A stretch of 64,000 nt of DNA from the NCBI GenBank assembly GCA_965228215.1, contig OZ245800.1, forward strand, positions 2,480,001-2,544,000, written 5' to 3'. This document shows, in pieces, positions 1 through 7,935 of the stretch. The position numbers and the translations under genes are program-made. This stretch comes from Maricaulis sp965228215 (GTDB lineage: Bacteria > Pseudomonadota > Alphaproteobacteria > Caulobacterales > Maricaulaceae). The notes under the pieces are model-generated. The model was not told the DNA's origin and made no database searches. It saw nothing but the letters and a program-made list of their open reading frames with translations. Numbering within the stretch: the stretch's first letter is position 1; each line of letters begins with the position of its first letter.

Positions 1-85
1 CGACATCCACGATCACGCCCCGGAACGGGAAGAGCCGGTGGCGCACGACATCGCCCAGTCCGAATTTTGCCTGCCGGATATCCAT
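1..85 (-). CDS. hspQ: HspQ-like heat shock protein, N-terminal fragment
   Basis: Only the first 28 codons are in the window, read leftward from an ATG at 85; the rest lies beyond the left edge. The visible start, MDIRQAKFGLGDVVRHRLFP, continuing into FRGVIVDVD-type sequence, is the typical opening of the HspQ/YccV family. These are small soluble proteins of about 100 residues. HspQ binds hemimethylated DNA in vitro and acts as a specificity factor for Lon protease in enterobacteria. The gene diverges from the Ppx/GppA gene, so the 195-base gap holds both promoters. Family recognition rests on the N-terminus alone. Confidence 0.75.
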   Translation of the reverse strand, partial: MDIRQAKFGLGDVVRHRLFPFRGVIVDV

Positions 86-280
86 CACTCTACCCAAACA
101 CATCTCTCTTAAGATCTTGTACGACGGGCCTGCCCGTTTCGCTCACTGTATTTCATATACCCAAGTTGCGTCACGCCTCCTTGCAGCGGGATGTGGAAGG
201 AGTATGCTGATTTTCAAGATGATATCAGGCCGGATTGTGCAGCGCCCATGGCGGCGCGCCGGACCGGCAAAGGACATTCG

Positions 281-1375
281 ATGGCGGAGCCTCCTCCCGG
301 TCCCGGGGGTCGCGGTCCCGCCGCACGCAAGCGGAAACGGCGCTCCCGTGCGCCGGTTCCCGTGTACGGCGCGATCGACCTGGGCACGAATAATTGCCGC
401 ATGCTTCTGGCGCAGCGACAGGGCGCGGGTTTCCGTGTCGTGGATGCGTTTTCGCGTGTCGTGCGCCTGGGCGAGGGCCTGGCCAGCCAGGGCGAGTTGT
501 CGACCGGGGCCATGGACCGCGCCGTCGAGGCGCTGAAAGTCTGCGCCGACAAGATCCGCCGCCAGAATGTCGTCAAGCATCGCGCCATCGCCACCCAGGC
601 CTGTCGTTCGGCCACGAATGGCGAGGATTTCCTCGCCCGCGTCGCCGAGGAGACCGGCCTGGAATTTGACCTCATTACGCCGGAGGAAGAGGCGCGCCTG
701 GCGGTGCATGGCTGTGTCGACCTGCTTGATCCCGAGCGGGATGCGGCCCTCGTGATCGATATCGGGGGCGGTTCCACGGAATTGTCCTGGGTGGATCTCG
801 AGGAATGGCGCCGGCGCGGCGGTCCCGAGAGCGGTGGCCGTCCGCCGATGAAATCCTGGACCTCCACCCCGGTCGGCGTAGTGACCCTGTCGGAACGCTT
901 CCCGGAGCGCGAGGACCGCATCGAATGGTATAACGAGATGAAAGCCTACGCGGCCGATCTCATGCGCACACCGCGCGGCGCCAAGGCCATGCGCCCGGTG
1001 TTTGCCGAGGGGCGCGGGCACCTGGTGGGAACATCCGGCACGGTAACCTCCATGGCCGGCGTGCATCTGCGTCTTGAACGTTATGACCGCTCCCGGGTCG
1101 ACGGGATCTGGATGAGCGGCGAGGAGGCCCTGGCGGCCTGTCATCGCCTGCGTGATCTCGACGTGGCGGGTCGGGCGGCCGAACCGACGATCGGTGCCGA
1201 CCGGGCCGAGCTCGTCCTGGCGGGCTGCGCCATCTACGAGGCCGTGGCCGAGGCCTGGCCTGCGGATCGCCTGCGTGTGGGTGATCGCGGTCTGCGCGAA
1301 GGCATGTTGCTCAATCTCATGCGCAAGCCTAAACGTCGTCGCCGGCGCAGGAAGTCGAAAGCGAGCGCGGAATGA
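281..1375 (+). CDS. Ppx/GppA family phosphatase
   Basis: Predicted 364-residue cytoplasmic enzyme of the ASKHA fold that hydrolyses polyphosphate or pppGpp. After a basic, proline-rich N-terminus (residues 1-28) comes the phosphate-1 motif AIDLGTNNCR (31-40), and the phosphate-2 motif VIDIGGGSTEL lies near 158-168. It lacks the extra C-terminal domains of long exopolyphosphatases, the usual short form in Alphaproteobacteria. An upstream in-frame start at 191 exists, but the ATG at 281 has an AAAGGA ribosome site seven bases before it. It overlaps rlmE by four bases (ATGA), so the two are probably co-translated. Which substrate is used cannot be told from sequence. Confidence 0.9.
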   Translation: MAEPPPGPGGRGPAARKRKRRSRAPVPVYGAIDLGTNNCRMLLAQRQGAGFRVVDAFSRVVRLGEGLASQGELSTGAMDRAVEALKVCADKIRRQNVVKHRAIATQACRSATNGEDFLARVAEETGLEFDLITPEEEARLAVHGCVDLLDPERDAALVIDIGGGSTELSWVDLEEWRRRGGPESGGRPPMKSWTSTPVGVVTLSERFPEREDRIEWYNEMKAYAADLMRTPRGAKAMRPVFAEGRGHLVGTSGTVTSMAGVHLRLERYDRSRVDGIWMSGEEALAACHRLRDLDVAGRAAEPTIGADRAELVLAGCAIYEAVAEAWPADRLRVGDRGLREGMLLNLMRKPKRRRRRRKSKASAE

Positions 1376-2124
1376 GCCAGGACGACGAGACACCGGAAGA
1401 GGGCGAGGACAATCCGCCCAAGGACAAGCGTCGCCGGCGGCGCGGCGGTCCCGTCACCAAGGGCGGGGATGCGCGCGCGGCCAAGCAGATGTTCGAACGT
1501 GTGAAGACCGCGCGCGGACGCCGCTCGTCCTCCACGCGCTGGCTGCAGCGCCAGCTCAATGACCCCTATGTCAGGAAGGCCCAGCTGGAAGGCTATCGCT
1601 CGCGTGCGGCCTACAAACTCCTGCAGCTCGATGAGCGGTTCAAATTCCTCAAGCCCGGTCAGCGGGTTGTCGATCTCGGCTCGGCGCCGGGCGGCTGGGT
1701 CCAGGTGGCGCTGAACAAGGGTGCCTCCGAGGTCGTCGGTATCGACCTCCTGGAGATCGAGCCCATCGCCGGCGCGACCCTGCTGGAAAAGGATTTCACC
1801 GAGGATGACGCGCCCGATCTCGTGAAGGCCGAGATGGGCGGACCGGCAGACGCCGTCGTCTCCGATCTCGCGCCCTGGACCACAGGCCACAAGGCCACCG
1901 ATCACCTGCGCATCGTCGCACTGGCGGAAATGGCTGCGCAATTCGCGGTCGAGACCCTCAAGCCCGGCGGCGTCTTCGTCGCCAAGGTCTTCCAGGGCGG
2001 TGCGGAGGGCGAGCTTCTCGATACGCTCAAGGAGCGTTTCGAAAAGGTCCGCCATTTCAAGCCGGACAGCTCCCGCTCGGAAAGCGCCGAGACTTTCGTC
2101 ATCGCGATGGGGTTCAAGGGGTAG
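1372..2124 (+). CDS. rlmE: 23S rRNA 2'-O-ribose methyltransferase RlmE (FtsJ)
   Basis: RlmE methylates the 2'-O of U2552 in the A-loop of 23S rRNA late in 50S assembly. The 250 residues contain the SAM-binding motif VDLGSAPGGW (100-109) and a plausible catalytic K-D-K-E tetrad: K82 (RAAYKL), D165 (SDLAP), K205 (VAKVFQ) and E240 (SAETF). A highly basic N-terminal extension of about 60 residues (KDKRRRRRGG and following) precedes the core; the E. coli protein is 209 residues. The start overlaps the end of the Ppx/GppA gene by four bases. The gene ends three bases before the convergent ExbD-like gene. Confidence 0.95.
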   Translation: MSQDDETPEEGEDNPPKDKRRRRRGGPVTKGGDARAAKQMFERVKTARGRRSSSTRWLQRQLNDPYVRKAQLEGYRSRAAYKLLQLDERFKFLKPGQRVVDLGSAPGGWVQVALNKGASEVVGIDLLEIEPIAGATLLEKDFTEDDAPDLVKAEMGGPADAVVSDLAPWTTGHKATDHLRIVALAEMAAQFAVETLKPGGVFVAKVFQGGAEGELLDTLKERFEKVRHFKPDSSRSESAETFVIAMGFKG

Positions 2125-2127
2125 GGC

Positions 2128-2529
2128 CTACTCCTCGGACCGCACGATCTGTACCGGTATGTCATTGGCCCGCAGATCATCCCAGATGTAGACGATGACG
2201 CCGTGACTGGCCTCGTCATCCACCTCCAGCACGACGGAAGCATCCGGGTTCTCTGCCCGGAGGCGATTGATCGCCGCCAGCACGCGTTCGCGGTCGGTGA
2301 TGTCCTGGTTCACGAAGACCCGGTCTTCGTCATTGACCTGGACGAGAATGGACTCCCTTGGTTCACCACATTCACCCTCGCAGGGTGGTGGCGGCCTCAA
2401 ATCGACACCCTCCTCGTTGAGGAAGGTTGCCGTGACGATGAAAAAGATCAGAAGAATGAAGACGATATCCAGCATGGGGGTCATATTGACCTCAGCCTGG
2501 TCGTCCCTGCGTGTGCGCCGTTTCCGCAT
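2128..2529 (-). CDS. ExbD/TolR-family biopolymer transport protein, orphan
   Basis: 133-residue protein with the ExbD/TolR plan: short basic cytoplasmic N-terminus, then EVNMTPMLDIVFILLIFF, whose single membrane helix (about 19-39) carries the conserved Asp, then a periplasmic domain of about 90 residues. ExbD works with ExbB as an inner-membrane proton channel that energises TonB-type systems. No ExbB/TolQ partner or TonB lies beside it in the window; the next gene upstream on this strand is an unrelated four-helix membrane protein. The acidic stretch with two cysteines after the helix (CEGEC) is a local peculiarity. Family is secure, partner and substrate unknown. Confidence 0.85.
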   Translation of the reverse strand: MRKRRTRRDDQAEVNMTPMLDIVFILLIFFIVTATFLNEEGVDLRPPPPCEGECGEPRESILVQVNDEDRVFVNQDITDRERVLAAINRLRAENPDASVVLEVDDEASHGVIVYIWDDLRANDIPVQIVRSEE

Positions 2530-2625
2530 CGCTCTCCCCTTGTGAACGATACGTGGTCTCCACAGTCAGGAGACGGGATCGCGGTGGCGAGATTGGGGCG
2601 GGCACGGGGAAATCTGCGGGCGCGG

Positions 2626-3126
2626 CTAGGAGCGGTTTGACAGTGTGAGTGCGCGGACCAGCGGCAGAACCGGCCAGATCAGCATCTGGACCGCGAGTGC
2701 AATCTGCGCCCCGCGCAGAACCAGAATGGCAGCCGGGCGGTCGAAGTCGGGAAAGGCCCTTTCTGTCGCCGGAATGTCGATCCGATAACCGATTATCGAG
2801 ACCACATAGAGATAGGAAAGGCTGGCCACCATGATGGCGAGCGCGAATGTTGCAACCACCAGCCAAGCAGATCTGCCAAAGTGGATTGCGATCGCGTGAA
2901 GCCCGATCCAAACCAGAGATGTCAGACCCATCGTCACCGCGCTGAAGAAAATCCCCCAGGCCAGATTAACGTCGCCGGCGCATGTGTAGCCGATTACTTC
3001 GTTCAAACGGCAAGCCCAGATGTCGATCTGGCTTAGAACGGTCAGATTGAGCACGCATCCGAGCAGAAAGGAGAGGCCGAGAGTCGCCCAGAGCTTTTTC
3101 TGCTCCCCAGTGCTTGATTTGAACAT
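2626..3126 (-). CDS. Hypothetical four-helix membrane protein
   Basis: 166 residues that I do not recognise. Hydrophobic stretches at about 13-33, 55-80, 86-112 and 133-157 suggest four membrane helices, with a short charged N-terminus and a polar loop (about 116-132, rich in D, E and R) before the last helix. Two cysteines, C39 and C49, fall in the first external loop. It lies 96 bases upstream of the ExbD-like gene on the same strand and diverges from guaB. Its codon use looks a little less G+C-biased than guaB. The start ATG at 3126 is the only good candidate near the N-terminus. Confidence 0.6.
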   Translation of the reverse strand: MFKSSTGEQKKLWATLGLSFLLGCVLNLTVLSQIDIWACRLNEVIGYTCAGDVNLAWGIFFSAVTMGLTSLVWIGLHAIAIHFGRSAWLVVATFALAIMVASLSYLYVVSIIGYRIDIPATERAFPDFDRPAAILVLRGAQIALAVQMLIWPVLPLVRALTLSNRS

Positions 3127-3243
3127 TTGCCGCCCCCGTTCCGAAACGAGGCTGGCGGTGAATGATATTCAGTCAACCGCGCCCTGAATCCCCCTCCGCC
3201 TGAACAAAATCACCCCTGCGACTGAAAAACGCGTCCTCATCCC

Positions 3244-3272
3244 TTGCGCAGACCGGGAAACCCGATTAATCC
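3244..3272 (+). promoter_or_regulatory. Candidate guaB promoter
   Basis: TTGCGC at 3244-3249, a 14-base spacer, then GATTAATCC from 3264. This resembles the TTGC-N13-15-GCTA pattern seen before panB and other genes here. The spacer contains a small CGGG-AAA-CCCG hairpin. The guaB start at 3302 follows 30 bases later with a strong AAGGAGG site. No transcription start is known. Confidence 0.4.
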
Positions 3273-3301
3273 GGCCCCGCAAGAGAGAAGGAGGTCTCCC
3301 C

Positions 3302-4771
3302 ATGGAGATTCGCGAAGGTTTGACCTTCGACGACGTGCTCTTGCAGCCCGGCCCGTCCGAAGTTCTTCCCGCTGATGCAAACGTGTCCACCCGCGTCGCC
3401 CATGACGTCGGTCTCAACATCCCTGTCCTGGCCGCGGCTATGGATACGGTGTCCGAGGCGCGCATGGCGATTGCCATGGCCCAGGCGGGCGGGATGGCGG
3501 TGATCCACCGCAATCTCACCATCGCCGAACAGGCCGAGGAAGTGCGCCGTGTGAAGCGTTATGAGAGCGGCATGGTGGTCAATCCGGTGACGATTGCCCC
3601 GGACGCGACCCTGGCAGACCTCAAGACCCTGATGGCCGAGCATCGTGTCTCCGGTATCCCGGTCGTCGAGGGCGCCACGAATTCCAAGCCGGGCAAGCTG
3701 GTCGGCATCATCACCAATCGCGATGTGCGCTTTGCCGATGATCCGAACGAGAAGGTCGGCAATCTGATGACCCGCGAGGTCGTCACCGTGCGCGAGGGCG
3801 CCAGCCAGACCGAGGCCCGTGCCAAGCTGCACGAACACCGCATCGAGCGTGTCCTGGTGGTCGACAAGGAAGATCGCTGTATCGGCCTGATCACCGTCAA
3901 GGACATGGAGAAGGCCCAGCAATATCCCACCGCTGCCAAGGACGAGCATGGCCGCCTGCGCTGCGCCGCCGCGACGACGGTCGGTGACAGCGGTTTCGAG
4001 CGTGCTGAAGGCCTCATTGATGCTGGTGTGGACGTGGTGGTGATTGACACTGCCCACGGCCAGAGCCAGTCGGTGATCGACCAGGTCGCCCGCATCAAGA
4101 AAACCACGAATGCCGCGCGCATCGTGGCCGGCAATGTCGCCACCTATGACGGCGCCAAGGCGCTGATTGATGCCGGTGCGGATTGCGTCAAGGTCGGTAT
4201 CGGCCCGGGCTCGATCTGCACGACACGTATCGTCGCTGGTGTCGGCGTGCCGCAGCTGACGGCGGTCATGGAAGCCCGCCGCGCCGCGGAAGGTTCCGAC
4301 GCCTGCATCATCGCCGACGGTGGCATCAAGTTTTCCGGTGACATGGCCAAGGCGATCGCTGCCGGTGCCAATGCCGTCATGATCGGTTCGCTTCTGGCCG
4401 GTACGGAAGAAGCGCCGGGCGAGGTCTTCCTCTACCAGGGCCGGTCCTACAAATCCTATCGCGGCATGGGCTCGCTGGGCGCGATGGCGGCGGGATCTGC
4501 TGACCGCTATTTCCAGAAGGATACCGAGCGCATGAAACTCGTGCCGGAAGGCATTGAGGGCCAGGTTCCCTTCAAGGGCCCGGTCGGACCGATCCTGCAC
4601 CAGATGGTCGGCGGTCTGCGCGCGGCCATGGGTTATACGGGGTCTCCGACGATCGACGAGCTGCACAAGCGTGCGAATTTCGTCCGCATCACCAATGCGG
4701 GCCTGCGCGAAAGCCATGTGCACGACGTCAAGATCACGCGCGAAGCGCCGAACTATCCCACGGCGACCTGA
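3302..4771 (+). CDS. guaB: IMP dehydrogenase
   Basis: Oxidises IMP to XMP with NAD+, the first committed step of GMP synthesis. 489 residues, full length. The N-terminal part of the barrel (REGLTFDDVLLQPGPSEV, 4-21) is followed by an inserted pair of CBS domains at about 97-205, which usually bind regulatory nucleotides. The catalytic loop GPGSICTTR places the nucleophile at C306, and the NAD/IMP segment GGIKFSGD and mobile flap YRGMGSLGAM follow. An AAGGAGG ribosome site precedes the ATG. guaA, the next enzyme of the pathway, lies about 5 kb downstream on the same strand, after a separate gene chain. Confidence 0.97.
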   Translation: MEIREGLTFDDVLLQPGPSEVLPADANVSTRVAHDVGLNIPVLAAAMDTVSEARMAIAMAQAGGMAVIHRNLTIAEQAEEVRRVKRYESGMVVNPVTIAPDATLADLKTLMAEHRVSGIPVVEGATNSKPGKLVGIITNRDVRFADDPNEKVGNLMTREVVTVREGASQTEARAKLHEHRIERVLVVDKEDRCIGLITVKDMEKAQQYPTAAKDEHGRLRCAAATTVGDSGFERAEGLIDAGVDVVVIDTAHGQSQSVIDQVARIKKTTNAARIVAGNVATYDGAKALIDAGADCVKVGIGPGSICTTRIVAGVGVPQLTAVMEARRAAEGSDACIIADGGIKFSGDMAKAIAAGANAVMIGSLLAGTEEAPGEVFLYQGRSYKSYRGMGSLGAMAAGSADRYFQKDTERMKLVPEGIEGQVPFKGPVGPILHQMVGGLRAAMGYTGSPTIDELHKRANFVRITNAGLRESHVHDVKITREAPNYPTAT

Positions 4772-4785
4772 CCAGCTAAATTTCC

Positions 4786-4823
4786 GCATGTCCTCCAGTC
4801 ATTCCTGTGGCTGGAGGACTTGC
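4786..4823 (+). terminator. Hairpin after guaB, possible weak terminator
   Basis: Perfect 9-bp arms GTCCTCCAG (4790-4798) and CTGGAGGAC (4811-4819) around a 12-base loop, extended by GCA/TGC after one mismatch. Only a mixed TTGCG...TTTCTT follows, with no clean T-run, so termination would be weak or the hairpin may protect the guaB mRNA end. Confidence 0.45.
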
Positions 4824-4876
4824 GTGCGATTTCTTAGCGTTGCGTACCCTGTTTTTCAGATGAGGATACCAGGCTG

Positions 4877-5293
4877 ATGAATCTCGATCTTGTCATTCCC
4901 GTCTTCGTGCAGGTCGCCATGACGATCCTGCTGATCTTTGTCACCGGCGGTGCGCGCTATTTCGCGGTCAAGAGCGGCGAAGTGAAGGTCAAGGAGATCG
5001 TGCTGGGCCAGCGCGCCTGGCCGAAGAAGCTGCAGCAGCTGGGCAATACGCTGAACAATCAGTGGGAAACGCCCATTCTCTTCTATGCCGGTGTCGGTTT
5101 CGCCCTGATCCTGGGCGCGCAATCACCCTGGCTGGTGCCGCTGGCCTGGGCCTGGATCGGTCTTCGCCTGCTGCACGCGGTGATCTATATCTCCGTCAAT
5201 CACCTGTTTTTCCGCTTTCTGTCCTTTGCGACCGGTGTGCTGGTTCTGACCGGTTTCTGGATTGCCTTGGCCGTGGAGTTCCTGACCCGATGA
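4877..5293 (+). CDS. MAPEG-family membrane protein
   Basis: 138-residue four-helix inner-membrane protein of the MAPEG group (membrane-associated proteins in eicosanoid and glutathione metabolism); bacterial members mostly lack a known substrate. Helices fall at about 5-25, 60-80, 85-105 and 115-135. Typical family marks are the NQWETPILFYA segment after helix 1 and the LRLLHAVIYISVNH segment before the last helix. It opens a chain of five genes in which each stop overlaps the next start by four bases. Such a gene near guaB and an RsmB-type methyltransferase is, as far as I recall, a familiar neighbourhood in Alphaproteobacteria. Confidence 0.85.
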   Translation: MNLDLVIPVFVQVAMTILLIFVTGGARYFAVKSGEVKVKEIVLGQRAWPKKLQQLGNTLNNQWETPILFYAGVGFALILGAQSPWLVPLAWAWIGLRLLHAVIYISVNHLFFRFLSFATGVLVLTGFWIALAVEFLTR

Positions 5294-5658
5294 GACAAGA
5301 CCAGCCGCCGATCGAGACGGGCAAGGACATCCTCTTTCTGCTGACCGGCAGCTGGGTCAATGACGAGACCGGCGAGGAGCGCCTGTGCCCCGATGCCTGC
5401 CTGGTCGAGGGTGCGCTCCTGCTGAACCCGCACTGGGGTGAGGCGGTCACACTCGTCCGCGTCGAGTATCCGCGTCCGCGCCCCGAAATCGTGGCCTTGC
5501 TGGACGAGGACAACCAGAACGCCCCGACGCTAATCCTCGCGGAGGACAGTGAGGCCCATCAGCCGGTCGAGACACTGGGCCACAAGCGTTTCCTGACCGA
5601 TCCCAAGGCGATCTGCCGCCAGCTCGCCGCGAGCTATGGCGGATCCCGTCCGGCTTGA
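5290..5658 (+). CDS. DUF3088-like protein
   Basis: 122-residue soluble protein resembling the DUF3088 family, of unknown function. The N-terminal KDILFLLTGSW strand followed by C33-P-D-A-C37 and a long helix suggests a thioredoxin-like beginning, and the EYPRPRPEIVALLDEDNQ block and the C-terminal DPKAICRQLAASYGG are the parts I associate with the family. The ATG at 5290 overlaps the MAPEG stop (ATGA), which fixes the start. A redox or glutathione-linked role beside a MAPEG protein is tempting but only inference; the C-x3-C spacing is not the classical C-x2-C. Confidence 0.7.
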   Translation: MRQDQPPIETGKDILFLLTGSWVNDETGEERLCPDACLVEGALLLNPHWGEAVTLVRVEYPRPRPEIVALLDEDNQNAPTLILAEDSEAHQPVETLGHKRFLTDPKAICRQLAASYGGSRPA

Positions 5659-6098
5659 TTGACGGGCCCACACTCGCCGAATTGCTCGGACCGGACCGGT
5701 CCGTGCCGCATGCGACACTGGAAGACATCGAGGCTGATGTCTGGCCGGAAGCGGAGTTTCCGACCTCGTTGATCCGGAGGGCGCACGCCTACCGCAAAAT
5801 TTCCTTGTGCGACATGCAGATCGAGCATGTTCGACTCCTTGTCGGGCAGGCGATCGGTGCAGAAATTCTCATCCCGCTGGCGCTGGACGTGCTGGCCAAG
5901 ACGCCCTGTATCTCCGGCGATTTGTTCGAGGGAGATCTGGTCTGCGCGATGGGACGCCCGCAACTGGACGCCTATTGGTCAGCGCATCCGGACCTGAAAT
6001 CCCGCTATCTCCGCGCGGTCGACGCGAATATAGAGGCGGACATCATTTCGGAGATCCGGCAGGACCTCCTCGACATCAAAGAGAGGCTGAGCGCGTGA
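5655..6098 (+). CDS. CdiI-type contact-dependent inhibition immunity protein homologue, orphan
   Basis: 147 residues. The core at about 39-100, with PTSLIRRAHAYRKISL, EHVRLLVGQAIGAEILIPLA and the GDLFEGDLVCAMGR turn, matches my memory of a CDI immunity family (CdiI_4 type) that neutralises the toxic tip of CdiA or related polymorphic toxins in the cytoplasm. There is no CdiA, CdiB or any toxin gene nearby. The gene is set inside a housekeeping chain: its TTG start overlaps the DUF3088 stop (TTGA) and its stop overlaps the next GTG start. Orphan immunity genes may protect against neighbours or may have been recruited to other work. Assignment is by motif memory, not by search. Confidence 0.65.
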   Translation: MIDGPTLAELLGPDRSVPHATLEDIEADVWPEAEFPTSLIRRAHAYRKISLCDMQIEHVRLLVGQAIGAEILIPLALDVLAKTPCISGDLFEGDLVCAMGRPQLDAYWSAHPDLKSRYLRAVDANIEADIISEIRQDLLDIKERLSA

Positions 6099-7408
6099 GA
6101 GACGGTGGACGCATCGCTGCGGCGATTGAAATCCTGGACACGCTGCAGCGGCAGCATCAACCGGTGAAGGACGCGGTCCGGGACTGGGGCAAGGCGCATC
6201 GTTTTGCCGGTTCGGGCGATCGGGCGTGGATCGGCGGTCTGGTGCTGGACGCATTGCGTCACAAGCTGTCCGTCTCCCATGCCATGCAGGATGACGGGCC
6301 GCGGGCACTGGCGATCGGGACCGTCGGCCGTGTCTGGGGCATGAGCGCGGACGAGCTGGACGGTATTTTCGCCGATGACGAACACGCGCCCGAGGCCCTG
6401 AACGAGGCCGAGCGCGAGGGTCTGGCCCGCGATATTTCCGACGCGCCGATGCATGTGCGCGGAGACTTTCCCGAATGGCTCGAGGAGAGCCTGGTGCGGG
6501 CCTTCGGCGAGGCCGCAGCGGAAGAGGGACGGCTTTTATCCTCCCGCGCTCCCGTGGATCTGCGGGTCAATACTGTGAAGGTGGAGTATGAGCGCGCAAT
6601 CAAAGAAGTAAAGTCGAAACTTAAAGCAGTTTCTGAAGGCAATTTGGTCGCGAATTCCCTGCGGATCCCGCTGCGCGACCCTCGGTCGAAGTCGGCGTCG
6701 GCCGAGAGTATTCCCGCCTATGGCAAGGGCTGGGTGGAGGTCCAGGATATCGGCTCCCAGCTCGCTGCGCTGGCGGCCGCGCCCAAGATGGGCATGAACA
6801 TCATGGATTATTGCGCCGGTGCCGGCGGCAAGACGCTGGCCCTGTCGGCCCTGCTTCACAATACCGGCCAGGTGCATGCCTGGGATATCGACTGGCGCCG
6901 CCTGCGTGCGATCTGGCCGCGCATGAAGCGGGCCGGTACGCGCAATGTCCAGGTCCATGACGGCAAGGAAAACGAGAAGCTCGACCAGTTCGAGGGCGCC
7001 ATGGATGTCGTGTTCTGCGACGCCCCCTGTACCGGTACCGGCACCTGGCGCCGGCGTCCCGACGCGAAATGGCGTCTCAAGCCGACCGCGCTTGAAAAGC
7101 GCATGTCCGAACAGGATACGGTCCTGGAACGTGCCCAGCGCTATGTGAAACCCGGCGGACGCCTGGTCTACATCACCTGTTCCGTCCTGCCGGAGGAGAA
7201 TGAGGACCGCGTCACGGCCTTCCTCGACATGGGCGCTCCGTTCAAGCCGGTACCGGCGATCGAGGCCCTGGAAGCGTCAGGCGAGCTCGCCGAAGGGGCT
7301 GCTGACCGGCTCAAGGCCTGTGAAGGCCAGCACGGCGCCCTCCAGCTTTCACCGGGTCGGACCGATACGGACGGTTTCTACATCTGCGTCCTGGAGCGGC
7401 AGGGTTGA
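6095..7408 (+). CDS. RsmB/NOP-family RNA (cytosine-5) methyltransferase
   Basis: 437 residues. The C-terminal two-thirds is a class I SAM methyltransferase: MDYCAGAGGKTLAL (about 237-250) binds SAM, FCDAPCTGTGTWRRRPD holds C312, and VYITCSVLPEEN holds the catalytic C362, the two-cysteine layout of m5C rRNA methyltransferases. The N-terminal 140 residues are helical and only loosely NusB-like, so the exact target (C967 of 16S rRNA in E. coli RsmB) is not assured. A GTG start overlaps the upstream stop (GTGA). Codons 166-190 are unusually A+T-rich with rare AAA, GTA, CTT and TTG codons, unlike the rest of the gene. Confidence 0.88.
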   Translation: MRDGGRIAAAIEILDTLQRQHQPVKDAVRDWGKAHRFAGSGDRAWIGGLVLDALRHKLSVSHAMQDDGPRALAIGTVGRVWGMSADELDGIFADDEHAPEALNEAEREGLARDISDAPMHVRGDFPEWLEESLVRAFGEAAAEEGRLLSSRAPVDLRVNTVKVEYERAIKEVKSKLKAVSEGNLVANSLRIPLRDPRSKSASAESIPAYGKGWVEVQDIGSQLAALAAAPKMGMNIMDYCAGAGGKTLALSALLHNTGQVHAWDIDWRRLRAIWPRMKRAGTRNVQVHDGKENEKLDQFEGAMDVVFCDAPCTGTGTWRRRPDAKWRLKPTALEKRMSEQDTVLERAQRYVKPGGRLVYITCSVLPEENEDRVTAFLDMGAPFKPVPAIEALEASGELAEGAADRLKACEGQHGALQLSPGRTDTDGFYICVLERQG

Positions 7409-7935
7409 AGGAACAAATCTTCCACGAGTCCTTCGACGAGTTGTTCTTCTTCGGGATAGTGTCACTCGTCCTTGCCGCCGTGGCTGGCTGGGGATTGGCT
7501 GATCATCTTCTTGCAGACGATTTGGCAGCGTCAGTTGAAGCGACGCGACGAGGCTGGTGGGGGTTCACCGCGCAAGCTTTGGCCGTACCGCTTTTTCTGG
7601 TCGGCGCTATCATCGCGTTCTGGCGTGCCGTTCTCGCGGATCAAGGCAAGGCCTACCTTCGAATTGACGCGCAAGGCTTGGAAGAGGTCGGTGGGCAAAA
7701 TACCCAGCAATATCGCTGGTCCGAGTGCAGCCGCTTCAAAGTTGTGACGGCGGGAATGCCCAGACTTGGCTCCAAGCTGATTGTTTTCAATCTGGTCGAC
7801 GAGGGACCAGCCAATGACGACGAACCCGAACTCGGTTCGAGCTCGCTCAGTCTGCGCAGCAAATATCGGCTCGGAGCCGAGGAACTGGCCGGGATACTGA
7901 ATACTTACAGAGCCAACGCGCTGCGACCCGTCTAA
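7405..7935 (+). CDS. Hypothetical membrane protein with a PH-like soluble part
   Basis: 176 residues, not recognised. A TTG start overlaps the methyltransferase stop (TTGA). Two hydrophobic helices at about 13-33 and 53-75 are followed by a cytoplasmic region whose alternating strands (RIDAQGLEEV, YRWSECSRFKVV, LIVFNLVD) resemble the PH-like or YcxB-like domains of small membrane proteins. The C-terminus has an acidic loop then a helical end. Base composition is visibly lower in G+C at the 5' end than in its neighbours. It ends the overlapping gene chain and its stop overlaps that of the convergent acyltransferase gene. Confidence 0.6.
   Translation: MKEQIFHESFDELFFFGIVSLVLAAVAGWGLADHLLADDLAASVEATRRGWWGFTAQALAVPLFLVGAIIAFWRAVLADQGKAYLRIDAQGLEEVGGQNTQQYRWSECSRFKVVTAGMPRLGSKLIVFNLVDEGPANDDEPELGSSSLSLRSKYRLGAEELAGILNTYRANALRPV

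Noticed and set aside
143..1393. Long minus-strand open frame opposite the Ppx/GppA gene
   Set aside because: Codon-position shadow of a high-G+C gene; no recognisable protein and no start site. The same holds for long opposite-strand frames at 3266-4789, 9721-11205, 13294-14466, 28023-29144, 31745-32494, 38006-39211, 43750-45132, 45461-46663, 49630-51582, 54627-55667 and 59654-61111.
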